Source: an uncultured Muribaculaceae bacterium
GTDB lineage: Bacteria; Bacteroidota; Bacteroidia; Bacteroidales; Muribaculaceae
NCBI GenBank assembly: GCA_910579605.1
Contig: CAJTUG010000013.1
Coordinates: 1 to 5,339 of the forward strand
Length of the DNA: 5,339 nucleotides
Direction of reading: 5' to 3'
How positions within the stretch are numbered: the first letter of the stretch is position 1; every line of letters begins with the position of its first letter. Shown here piece by piece: positions 1-5,339 of the stretch. The position numbers were made by a program, and so were the translations under genes. Below the pieces are notes generated by a model. It was not told the origin of the DNA and searched no databases. It worked only from the letters and a program-made list of their open reading frames with translations.

Positions 1-12
1 TTTATTCAGCCG

Positions 13-44
13 CAAATATACATTTTCTCATTTTCGGGAGCAAG
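13..44 (-). promoter_or_regulatory. Probable leftward Bacteroidota promoter for a gene outside the window
   Basis: On the minus strand positions 20-13 read TATATTTG, a full match to the Bacteroidota housekeeping -7 box TAnnTTTG. At the expected distance (20 bp spacer, 26 bp centre to centre) positions 44-41 read CTTG, three of four bases of the -33 box TTTG. Transcription would start near the left edge and run out of the window, so a divergent gene is inferred on that side but not seen. Boxes this short can arise by chance in AT-rich DNA. Confidence 0.4.
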
Positions 45-61
45 TTTTTGGCGATTTTTAG

Positions 62-69
62 TAATTTTG
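62..69 (+). promoter_or_regulatory. Probable -7 promoter box of the flavodiiron protein gene
   Basis: TAATTTTG matches the Bacteroidota -7 consensus TAnnTTTG exactly. It would start transcription around position 73, giving a leader of under 20 nt before the ATG at 91. No TTTG is present at the expected -33 place (about 38-41, GAGC), so this is a half-supported promoter. An alternative -7 box, TACATTTT at 19-26, would have its -33 box outside the window. The TTG codon at 67-69 lies inside this box, which argues against using it as the start codon. Confidence 0.4.
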
Positions 70-90
70 CCTTGTCAAAACAATAGTACA

Positions 91-1254
91 ATGCAAAATA
101 TCTGCCACAACATCAAGTATATCGGCACACAAGACGACAATTTAGACCTATTTGAGGGTCAATACCCGATAAACAAAGGCGTGTCGTATAACTCATATCT
201 CATAGACGACGAAAAAATTGCCATCATAGATTCTGTAGACATCCGCCGCACCGACGATTGGCTCTGGAATATCGGCAAAGCATTAGGACAAAAGCACCCA
301 TCTTATATCATTGTCCAACACATGGAGCCAGACCATTCGGCCAGTCTCCTATCCATTTGCCGGAAATATCCTGAGCTTAAGATTGTATGCTCGCCAAAAG
401 CGGCTGCAATGATAGGAAATTTCTTTGAGACTCCCGATCTTTCGCAACGAATCATAACGGTTTCCGACGGAGACACTCTTCCGCTTGGCCAAAGCACCCT
501 AAAGTTTTTGTCCGCTCCCATGGTTCACTGGCCAGAAGTAATAGTGAGCTTTGAAATGCAATCTGCGACTCTCTTTTCTGCAGACGCTTTCGGCTCTTTT
601 GCCATGTGGGACGACACCGACGCATGGGATGCCGAAGCCCGAAGATATTATACAAATATCGTGGGACGCTTTGGCGCAAGCGTACAGCAACTTCTTAGAA
701 AGCTTAATGAACTGCCCATAAAAAATATAGCACCGCTCCATGGCCCGATGTTGACCGGCGATTTGAGCAGATATATCGATCTCTATGACAAATGGAGCAG
801 ATATGAACCTGAAGAGAAAGGAGTTCTCGTTGCATATGCCTCAATATATGGCGGCACAGCCGAAGCAGCCCGGAGAATCGCCCATTTGCTCCAACTGGAA
901 AATGCCGGGCAAGTGGTACTCATGGATCTCTGCCGCCACCATGTCTCATATGCTGTGGCAGAGGCTTTCCGCCTTGATGCTATGGTGCTTTGCTCTGCGA
1001 CTTACGACGGCGGCCTCATGCCGGCTATGTATAATTTCCTGCACCACTTGGAAATGAAAAAGCTCTGCAGACGCCGTGTGGGTTTCGTCGAAAACGGTTC
1101 ATGGGCGCCTGTGGCCGCAAGGCTGATGGCCGGCCACACTGCCAAGATGAAAGATTTCCGCGAAATTGCCCCGGTGGTGACAATAAAAAGCCGTCTTCAC
1201 GAAGCCGACATTCCCCTATGCCAGGACCTGGCTAAAGCCATGGCAGAAAAATAA
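91..1254 (+). CDS. fprA: FprA-family A-type flavoprotein (flavodiiron O2/NO reductase)
   Basis: This cytoplasmic enzyme of 387 aa should reduce O2 to water, or NO to N2O, at a non-haem diiron centre fed by FMN. The N-terminal half (about 1-230) is a metallo-beta-lactamase-like domain with every diiron ligand of the family visible: H77, E79, D81 and H82 in HMEPDH, H146 in VHWPE, D165 in SADAFG and H217 in LHGP. The C-terminal half (about 234-387) is a flavodoxin domain with the FMN phosphate loop ASIYGGTAEA and a later SATYDGG segment. There is no rubredoxin domain, so it is the short class A form and needs a separate electron donor, not seen here. The ATG at 91 is preferred over an in-frame TTG at 67, because that codon lies inside a -7 box and adds eight residues of no recognisable function. 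The gene stands alone, with a terminator directly after its stop. The sequence does not tell O2 from NO preference; protection from O2 is the commoner role in anaerobes. Confidence 0.93.
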   Translation: MQNICHNIKYIGTQDDNLDLFEGQYPINKGVSYNSYLIDDEKIAIIDSVDIRRTDDWLWNIGKALGQKHPSYIIVQHMEPDHSASLLSICRKYPELKIVCSPKAAAMIGNFFETPDLSQRIITVSDGDTLPLGQSTLKFLSAPMVHWPEVIVSFEMQSATLFSADAFGSFAMWDDTDAWDAEARRYYTNIVGRFGASVQQLLRKLNELPIKNIAPLHGPMLTGDLSRYIDLYDKWSRYEPEEKGVLVAYASIYGGTAEAARRIAHLLQLENAGQVVLMDLCRHHVSYAVAEAFRLDAMVLCSATYDGGLMPAMYNFLHHLEMKKLCRRRVGFVENGSWAPVAARLMAGHTAKMKDFREIAPVVTIKSRLHEADIPLCQDLAKAMAEK

Positions 1255-1287
1255 AAAAAACCGGCACATGCCGGTTTTTTTATTTTT
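1253..1287. terminator. Bidirectional intrinsic terminator between convergent genes
   Basis: Eight A (1253-1260) are followed by the GC-rich palindrome CCGGCA-CA-TGCCGG (1261-1274), then seven T (1275-1281), an A and five more T. The flanking A and T runs let it act as a U-tailed hairpin on both strands. It overlaps the stop codon of the flavodiiron gene and lies about 20 bp past the stop of the leftward membrane-protein gene, so it can end both transcripts. Confidence 0.92.
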
Positions 1288-1307
1288 ACAGGATCATCGC
1301 AATCAAA

Positions 1308-2033
1308 TCAGTCTCTGTTGCCTCCAAAAATACGGAGGAGGAAAAGGAAGAGGTTGATGAAATCGAGATAGAGAGTCAATGCTCCCAAAGTCGCGAGACG
1401 GCTCACAGCTGTGGCAGGAGCCATAGAGGCCATTGTTTTAACCTGCTGGGTATCCCAAGCGGTGAGCCCCACGAAAATTGCCACTCCGGCAATGGAAATA
1501 ATCCAATCCAAGCTGCTGCTATGCAGGAATATATTCACAACCGAGGCAATAACCAAGCCTATGAGTGCCATAAAGAGGATTGATCCAATCTTTGAGAGGT
1601 CGCGGTCTGTAAAATAGCCGTACACACTCATCGCCCCGAACGTACCGGCGGTTATAAAGAAAGTCTTTATGATAGCCGTGGCCGAATATGCAAGGAAAAT
1701 GGTTGAAAACATGAGGCCGTTTATAACGGCAAAAAGGTAGAACAAAAGCGCTGCCGCAGTATTGCTCAATTTGTTGATGCCTCCGGATAATCCAAGCACT
1801 ATGCCGAGTTCAGCAAAAATCGTTACCCACATGAACCAACGGTTGGTGAGGTAGAATGTCATGAAAGATGCACTGTTGGCACAGAACAAGGCGGTGAGGG
1901 CGGTAACGACGAGAGCAAGGAACATTTTGAAATAAACTCGCTTCATAGTTGCCGACACCAACGAAGGCAAAGCCTGGGGGCTGGCCGGTTGACGGTAGTC
2001 GTAACCGTTTTGTTGATAATCGTTTTGATACAT
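1308..2033 (-). CDS. Bax inhibitor-1/YccA family integral membrane protein
   Basis: The 241-aa protein has about seven hydrophobic segments, near residues 34-53, 66-85, 91-114, 118-139, 149-170, 176-193 and 213-235, the layout of the Bax inhibitor-1 (TMBIM) family. The family signatures are clear: FVGLTAWDTQQVK at the end of segment 6 and the LYLDFINLFLFLLR-type stretch in segment 7. D194 and D224 sit where the paired aspartates of the pH-gated calcium leak of Bacillus YetJ lie, and E75 is an acidic residue inside segment 2. It probably resides in the inner membrane and leaks Ca2+ or other cations; the role in bacteria is poorly defined. The first 30 or so residues are a Tyr/Gln/Asn-rich soluble tail (three Y and five Q in the first 19 residues) ahead of the conserved core. 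It is the last of three leftward genes, 92 bp after argS, and ends at the shared terminator. I found no convincing promoter of its own. The ATG follows A-rich DNA with no Shine-Dalgarno, as is usual in Bacteroidota. Confidence 0.9.
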   Translation of the reverse strand: MYQNDYQQNGYDYRQPASPQALPSLVSATMKRVYFKMFLALVVTALTALFCANSASFMTFYLTNRWFMWVTIFAELGIVLGLSGGINKLSNTAAALLFYLFAVINGLMFSTIFLAYSATAIIKTFFITAGTFGAMSVYGYFTDRDLSKIGSILFMALIGLVIASVVNIFLHSSSLDWIISIAGVAIFVGLTAWDTQQVKTMASMAPATAVSRLATLGALTLYLDFINLFLFLLRIFGGNRD

Positions 2034-2078
2034 TTCTGTTTTTAAGAGGTTAGAGATTAATAATTCGTTTTATTGGAA

Positions 2079-2108
2079 CCAAGGCCGAAGAATATATACC
2101 GACCTTGA
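2079..2108 (-). other. Weak stem-loop in the argS to Bax inhibitor-1 gap
   Basis: In leftward RNA the segments 2107-2100 (CAAGGUCG) and 2087-2080 (CGGCCUUG) pair over 8 bp with one G-U, and a further U-G wobble (2108 with 2079) extends it to 9 bp. The loop is 12 nt and AU-rich. No U-run follows, so it is not a standard terminator; it could be an RNA processing or stability element, or chance. The rest of this 92-bp gap shows nothing else I can support. A partial -7-like TATATTCT lies in the loop but has no -33 partner. Confidence 0.25.
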
Positions 2109-2125
2109 CCACGACAGTTTCTCAA

Positions 2126-3913
2126 CTACATTCTTTCGGGAACTTTAATGCCCAAAAGCGCCATGGCTGTTTCGACGGTTTTTGCCGTTGCGTCGGAAAT
2201 TGCCAGGCGCAAAGACCGCACGGCTGCATCTTCTTCCTTGAGAATGGAGCAATCGTGGTAGAACTGGTTATATTGTTTAACAAGTTCATAGGCATAATTG
2301 GCAATGAGGGCGGGCGAAAAATTCTTTCCCGCTTCGGCCACGACAGAGGGGAAATCGCCTAAACGCTGTATAAGAGCAATTTCTTTCTCGTTGGGTATCA
2401 CAGCCGAATAGTCGCATTTTTCCAACTTGTTGGCTTCGGCACCACGAAGCACTGAGCGGATACGTGCGTAGGTATATTGGATGAATGGCCCGGTATTGCC
2501 GTTGAAATCGATAGATTCTTTTGGATTGAAAACCATATTCTTGCGGGGATCCACTTTGAGCAAGAAATATTTCAAGGCACCCATACCAACTATTTCGGCA
2601 ATATTGTCGATTTCTTCTTGTGTCAAGCCGTCGAGTTTACCCAGTTCAAGCGACACTTTCTTGGCGGAGTCTACCATTTCGGCCATCAAATCGTCGGCAT
2701 CCACAACCGTACCCTCGCGGCTCTTCATTTTGCCTTCGGGCAGCTCTACCATGCCGTAGCTGAAATGGACAAGATCTTTGCCCCATTTGAAGCCAAGGCG
2801 GTCCAAAAGGATAGAAAGGACTTGGAAATGGTAGTTTTGCTCGTTGCCTACGACATAGATCATACGATCTATTGGATAATCGTCGAAACGTTGCTTGGCC
2901 GTACCGATATCTTGGGTCATATATACAGAAGTTCCGTCGGAACGGAGCAAAAGCTTGTGGTCCAAACCTTCGTTGGTAAGGTCTGCCCAGACAGAACCGT
3001 CTTCGCGCTTATAGAGCAAACCTTTTTCAAGACCATCGAGCACTTTTTCTTTGCCGTCTAAATAGGTTTGCGATTCGTAGTATATTTTATCAAACGAGGC
3101 TCCCATGCGCTCGTAGGTTTTGTCGAAACCGTCGTATACCCAATTGTTCATCATTTCCCACAAGGCACGTACCTCGGGGTCTTTGGCTTCCCACTGGCGC
3201 AACATCTGCCTGGCTTCTTTCATGAGTTCCGAAGCAGCTTCGGCCTCTTCGTCGGTCATGCCCTGTGCTTTCAATTTGCCGACTTCCTCTTTGAGGGCCG
3301 AAGAAAATGCCACGTAGCAATCGCCCACCAGATGATCTCCTTTTACACCCGATGTTTCCGGTGTGCGGCCGTCGAACCATTTTTTCCAAGCAAGCATGGA
3401 TTTGCAAATATGGATGCCGCGGTCGTTTACAATATTGGTTTTTACCACATTATTACCGCAAGCTTCTAAGATTTTTGCAAGGCTGCTTCCAAGGAGGATA
3501 TTACGCAAATGACCAAGGTGGAGGGGCTTGTTTGTGTTTGGGGAGGAATATTCCACCATTACCAACGGGCTTTTGTCTGTGGGGGCAACGGTACCGTAGT
3601 TTGGTGTTTCTTCTATTTTTTTGAGAACGGAGTTCCAGTATGTAGGGGTAATAACCAGATTCAAGAAACCTTTCACGGTATTGAAACCTGCCACAGCTGC
3701 TTCGTTGTCTACCAACCATTGGCCAATTTCTGCACCTACGGCTTCGGGAGCCTTACGTGCGGCTTTTACCCAAGGGAAAACCATAACGGTGAGATTTCCC
3801 TTGAATTCCTTGCGAGTGGCTTGAGGTACGATTGAAGAGGGTTCTACTTCAATGCCATATAGAGTTGCTACGGCTTTTGCCACGGCCCCTGATATCACTT
3901 TGTCTATTTCCAT
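2126..3913 (-). CDS. argS: Arginyl-tRNA synthetase
   Basis: This 595-aa class I synthetase joins arginine to tRNA-Arg in the cytoplasm, using ATP; the gene is essential. In order it shows the N-terminal D-loop recognition domain (about 1-100, with the FKGNLTVMVFPWVKAARK-type stretch), the Rossmann catalytic domain with the HIGH signature as HLGH (132-135, in NTNKPLHLGHLRN), NDRG at 163-166, the YMTQDIGTA and GNEQNYHFQ motifs near 331-365, the second signature as KMKSREG (395-401), and a helical DALR anticodon-binding domain (about 480-595) starting at YTYARIRSVLR. KMKSREG replaces KMSKS, a known form in this family. The length fits Bacteroidota ArgS. The start at 3913 is preferred because it gives the usual N-terminus (MEIDKVISGAVAKAV); an in-frame ATG at 3958 would add 15 atypical residues and overlap manC. 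It lies 25 bp after manC with no promoter seen between them, so they are probably co-transcribed. Confidence 0.97.
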   Translation of the reverse strand: MEIDKVISGAVAKAVATLYGIEVEPSSIVPQATRKEFKGNLTVMVFPWVKAARKAPEAVGAEIGQWLVDNEAAVAGFNTVKGFLNLVITPTYWNSVLKKIEETPNYGTVAPTDKSPLVMVEYSSPNTNKPLHLGHLRNILLGSSLAKILEACGNNVVKTNIVNDRGIHICKSMLAWKKWFDGRTPETSGVKGDHLVGDCYVAFSSALKEEVGKLKAQGMTDEEAEAASELMKEARQMLRQWEAKDPEVRALWEMMNNWVYDGFDKTYERMGASFDKIYYESQTYLDGKEKVLDGLEKGLLYKREDGSVWADLTNEGLDHKLLLRSDGTSVYMTQDIGTAKQRFDDYPIDRMIYVVGNEQNYHFQVLSILLDRLGFKWGKDLVHFSYGMVELPEGKMKSREGTVVDADDLMAEMVDSAKKVSLELGKLDGLTQEEIDNIAEIVGMGALKYFLLKVDPRKNMVFNPKESIDFNGNTGPFIQYTYARIRSVLRGAEANKLEKCDYSAVIPNEKEIALIQRLGDFPSVVAEAGKNFSPALIANYAYELVKQYNQFYHDCSILKEEDAAVRSLRLAISDATAKTVETAMALLGIKVPERM

Positions 3914-3938
3914 TCTTAAATAAAAAAGATTTTTTAAA

Positions 3939-5030
3939 TCATTCGTATTTATCGCCAAATTTCATTTTGGCATCTATTACCATCTGTTTAATTTTCTGTT
4001 CTTTAGCCTTGGGGCATATGAGGAGCACACCATCGGCTTCGGCTATAATATAGTCTTCAAGACCTTCTGCAACTATGAGTTTCTCACCTCTTATGGCAAA
4101 GATATTGCCATGGCTGTTGTATGAGAGGACTGTACAATTCTGCGTCACATTCCCGTCGCCGTTCTTGGGCGAGAGATCGTAGAGAGCGCTCCATGAGCCT
4201 AAATCGCTCCAACCGAACGACACAGTCTCTACATATACATTGTCGGCACGTTCCATTACAGCGTAGTCTATCGATATGCTCACACAAGAAGAAAATTCTT
4301 TTTCAATGAATTCTTTCTCCTTGGCAGGGTCTACGAAAACGCCGTCGGATGCTTTTTCAAAGACTGCCGCCACATCGGGTGCATTTTTGAAAAGGGCGGC
4401 TTTTATTACGTCTGCCCTCCAAAGAAATATACCGGCATTCCAGAAAAATTCTCCGGACTCAACAAAAACTTTTGCCAAATCGAGCGGAGGCTTTTCTGTG
4501 AAAGTTTTCACTTTGTTTATCTTTTCTTCTACCGACTGGCCAATTTGTATATACCCATAGCCTGTTTCGGGGCGCACAGGGGTTATTCCCAAAGTGAGGA
4601 GAGCGTCGTTTCGCTCTACGAATTCAAAGCCTCGTATTACGCTTGCGGCGAACTCGTCTTCGCGCGTAATGACATGGTCGGAAGGCAAAACTATCATCGA
4701 AGCTTGCGGATCCAGAGCTGCAATATGCCAAGCTGCCCATGCAATGCATGGTGCGGTATTGCGGCGCGCAGGCTCAAGCAGGATATTTGCAGGCTCTGCC
4801 TCGGGCAATTGCTCGCGCACAAGACCGTCGTAGGCCTCGTTGGTGATGAAAAAAATATTTTTAGAAGGAACTATACGCGATATGCGGTCGAAAGTCAATT
4901 GAAGCAAAGAACGTCCTGTTCCAAGGAAATCTATGAACTGCTTTGGTCGCTCCACCCGGCTATAGGGCCAGAACCGGCTTCCTATTCCACCGCACATAAT
5001 CACGCAATAGCGATGTTGGCTTTGTTCCAT
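3939..5030 (-). CDS. manC: Mannose-1-phosphate guanylyltransferase (GDP-mannose pyrophosphorylase)
   Basis: The 363-aa enzyme makes GDP-mannose from mannose-1-phosphate and GTP, the donor for mannose and, after conversion, fucose and related sugars in capsule, LPS and glycoproteins. Visible motifs in order are the nucleotide-binding CGGIGSRFWPYSR (13-25), the catalytic RPKQF (28-32), EPARRNTAP (86-94), PSDH (116-119) with its metal-binding aspartate, ETGYGYI (155-161), FTEKP (177-181), WNAGIF (197-202), SIDYAVME (253-260) and WSDLGSW (274-280). It stops before any cupin phosphomannose isomerase domain, so it is the monofunctional type, about 110 residues shorter than the fused enzymes. GSRFWP for the more usual GTRLWP is a mild variant. 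The ATG at 5030 puts the nucleotide loop the normal short distance from the N-terminus. It is the first gene of the leftward group, and its likely promoter lies at 5075-5106. No glycan genes adjoin it. Confidence 0.95.
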   Translation of the reverse strand: MEQSQHRYCVIMCGGIGSRFWPYSRVERPKQFIDFLGTGRSLLQLTFDRISRIVPSKNIFFITNEAYDGLVREQLPEAEPANILLEPARRNTAPCIAWAAWHIAALDPQASMIVLPSDHVITREDEFAASVIRGFEFVERNDALLTLGITPVRPETGYGYIQIGQSVEEKINKVKTFTEKPPLDLAKVFVESGEFFWNAGIFLWRADVIKAALFKNAPDVAAVFEKASDGVFVDPAKEKEFIEKEFSSCVSISIDYAVMERADNVYVETVSFGWSDLGSWSALYDLSPKNGDGNVTQNCTVLSYNSHGNIFAIRGEKLIVAEGLEDYIIAEADGVLLICPKAKEQKIKQMVIDAKMKFGDKYE

Positions 5031-5074
5031 GAATTATATTTAAAACTGTTTTATGTCCGAATTATTTGAGTATG

Positions 5075-5106
5075 CTAATTTACTACAAAAACTCCAACCA
5101 GCCAAA
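5075..5106 (-). promoter_or_regulatory. Probable manC promoter
   Basis: On the minus strand positions 5106-5103 read TTTG, an exact -33 box. After a 20 bp spacer positions 5082-5075 read TAAATTAG, five of six fixed bases of TAnnTTTG. The centre-to-centre distance of 26 bp equals that of the tRNA promoter on the other side of this gap. Transcription would start near 5068, leaving a leader of about 38 nt before the manC ATG and probably driving argS as well. Confidence 0.5.
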
Positions 5107-5129
5107 TTTTTATTGGCACGGGAGTCTTT
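5087..5129. repeat. Two-part inverted repeat over the manC promoter
   Basis: Nested inverted repeats: an inner pair GCCAA (5101-5105) and TTGGC (5113-5117) around a 7-nt AT loop, and an outer pair ACTCC (5091-5095) and GGAGT (5121-5125) with AAA/TTT extension. In leftward RNA the outer stem would be 9 bp with one G-U, and the last strand reads GGAGUUUUU, so it resembles a terminator. The manC -33 box lies within the inner repeat. If the promoter at 5075-5106 is right this is a DNA element, such as an operator, rather than part of the manC leader. Confidence 0.45.
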
Positions 5130-5173
5130 TATGGCTAAAACCGAGGAAAAACAAACCAATATTTTAGCCAAAT
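5100..5173. repeat. Direct repeat of AGCCAAAT, 66 bp apart
   Basis: AGCCAAAT occurs exactly at 5100-5107 and again at 5166-5173. The first copy contains the manC -33 box; the second sits in the right arm of the 5132-5170 inverted repeat. A repeated 8-mer in an AT-rich gap could be two sites for one regulator, or chance. I know of no named regulator with this site. Confidence 0.35.
5132..5170. repeat. Perfect 9-bp inverted repeat between manC and tRNA-Asp
   Basis: TGGCTAAAA (5132-5140) and TTTTAGCCA (5162-5170) are exact inverted copies around a 21-nt spacer. It lies upstream of the proposed manC -33 box and about 45 bp before the -33 box of the tRNA promoter. The long spacer and lack of a T-run after the arms argue against a terminator; an operator-like site or structural DNA is possible. 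Confidence 0.45.
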
Positions 5174-5214
5174 AAGATAAAAATCACTTTTTATCAAATT
5201 TTTTTTGCAAAATA

Positions 5215-5246
5215 TTTGCACAGTTGAAAAAAGCGTCGTAACTTTG
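5215..5246 (+). promoter_or_regulatory. tRNA-Asp promoter, near-perfect Bacteroidota type
   Basis: TTTG at 5215-5218 and TAACTTTG at 5239-5246 match both consensus boxes exactly with a 20 bp spacer. The start would be near 5253, giving a leader of about 40 nt that is trimmed from the tRNA. A strong promoter of this kind is expected for a stable RNA gene. The -33 box forms the right arm of a short dyad TGCAAA-ATA-TTTGCA (5206-5220). Confidence 0.8.
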
Positions 5247-5292
5247 CAGCGCAAAAGCGATAAAGCTGAAGCCTCTCCCCCCAGAGAAAAAT

Positions 5293-5339
5293 GGTGTGGT
5301 AGTTCAGCTGGTTAGAATACCTGCCTGTCACGCAGGGGG
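5293..5339 (+). tRNA. tRNA-Asp (GTC), 5' part, cut by the window end
   Basis: The first 47 nt of a tRNA are present: 5' acceptor strand GGTGTGG (5293-5299), T8-A9, D arm GTTC-AGCTGGTTA-GAAT (5302-5318), and an anticodon arm with 5-bp stem CCTGC/GCAGG and loop CTGTCAC. The anticodon GTC at 5327-5329 reads aspartate codons GAC and GAU. The variable loop begins as GGG at the edge; the T arm and 3' acceptor strand lie outside. The structure seen is normal, so it is probably functional. It may be the first of a tRNA operon, which cannot be seen here. Confidence 0.93.

Noticed and set aside
67..90. TTG start of the flavodiiron gene at 67
   Set aside because: The codon lies inside a consensus -7 box, and the ATG at 91 leads straight into the conserved N-terminal region.
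2477..3469. Two long rightward open frames (2477-3061 and 3068-3469) opposite argS
   Set aside because: They lie wholly antisense to a well-supported argS, their products show no recognisable motif, and they look like by-products of argS codon use.
3914..3958. Upstream in-frame start of argS at 3958
   Set aside because: It adds 15 residues (MAINTNDLKNLFYLR) absent from typical ArgS and would overlap the end of manC; the ATG at 3913 gives the family-like N-terminus.
4545..5069. A 174-codon rightward open frame opposite manC
   Set aside because: It is antisense to conserved manC motifs, is Cys-rich and unlike any family I know, and has no promoter or ribosome site evident.
5067..5119. A 14-codon GTG-initiated leftward frame (VPIKIWLVGVFVVN) upstream of manC
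   Set aside because: It starts upstream of the likely manC transcription start, has no ribosome site, and has no run of a single regulatory amino acid as leader peptides do.
1..5339. Search for a mobile element, CRISPR array, toxin-antitoxin pair or defence system
   Set aside because: No transposase, integrase, regularly spaced repeats or small paired genes are present; the coding space is taken by four housekeeping-type genes.

Overview
The window looks like an ordinary chromosomal segment of an anaerobic Bacteroidota, most likely Bacteroidales. The evidence is the Bacteroidota-type promoter boxes (TAnnTTTG at -7, TTTG at -33), the absence of clear Shine-Dalgarno sequences before the genes, an ArgS with the KMKSREG version of the second signature, and AT-rich gaps between genes of moderate GC. 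I cannot name a genus from the sequence alone.

Layout. Positions 1-90 are a short AT-rich control region with a probable rightward -7 box for the first gene and a probable leftward promoter serving a gene outside the window. Positions 91-1254 (+) encode an FprA-type flavodiiron protein (oxygen or nitric oxide reductase). A strong symmetric terminator at about 1253-1287 separates it from three genes read leftward: manC (5030 to 3939), argS (3913 to 2126) and a Bax inhibitor-1 family membrane protein (2033 to 1308). manC and argS are 25 bp apart and have no promoter I can recognise between them, so they are probably co-transcribed. The membrane-protein gene follows after 92 bp. Positions 5031-5292 form a divergent control region. 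It holds a good promoter candidate for manC (leftward), a cluster of inverted and direct GCCAA repeats over that promoter, and a near-perfect promoter for a tRNA-Asp gene (rightward). The tRNA gene starts at 5293 and is cut by the window edge.

How the genes work together. ManC makes GDP-mannose for surface glycans, ArgS charges tRNA-Arg, the Bax inhibitor-1 protein probably acts in membrane ion (Ca2+/H+) homeostasis, and the flavodiiron protein detoxifies O2 or NO. No shared pathway is evident, and the neighbourhood looks like housekeeping genes placed side by side. I found no mobile element, CRISPR array, toxin-antitoxin pair or defence system. The least explained part is the repeat-rich DNA between manC and tRNA-Asp.
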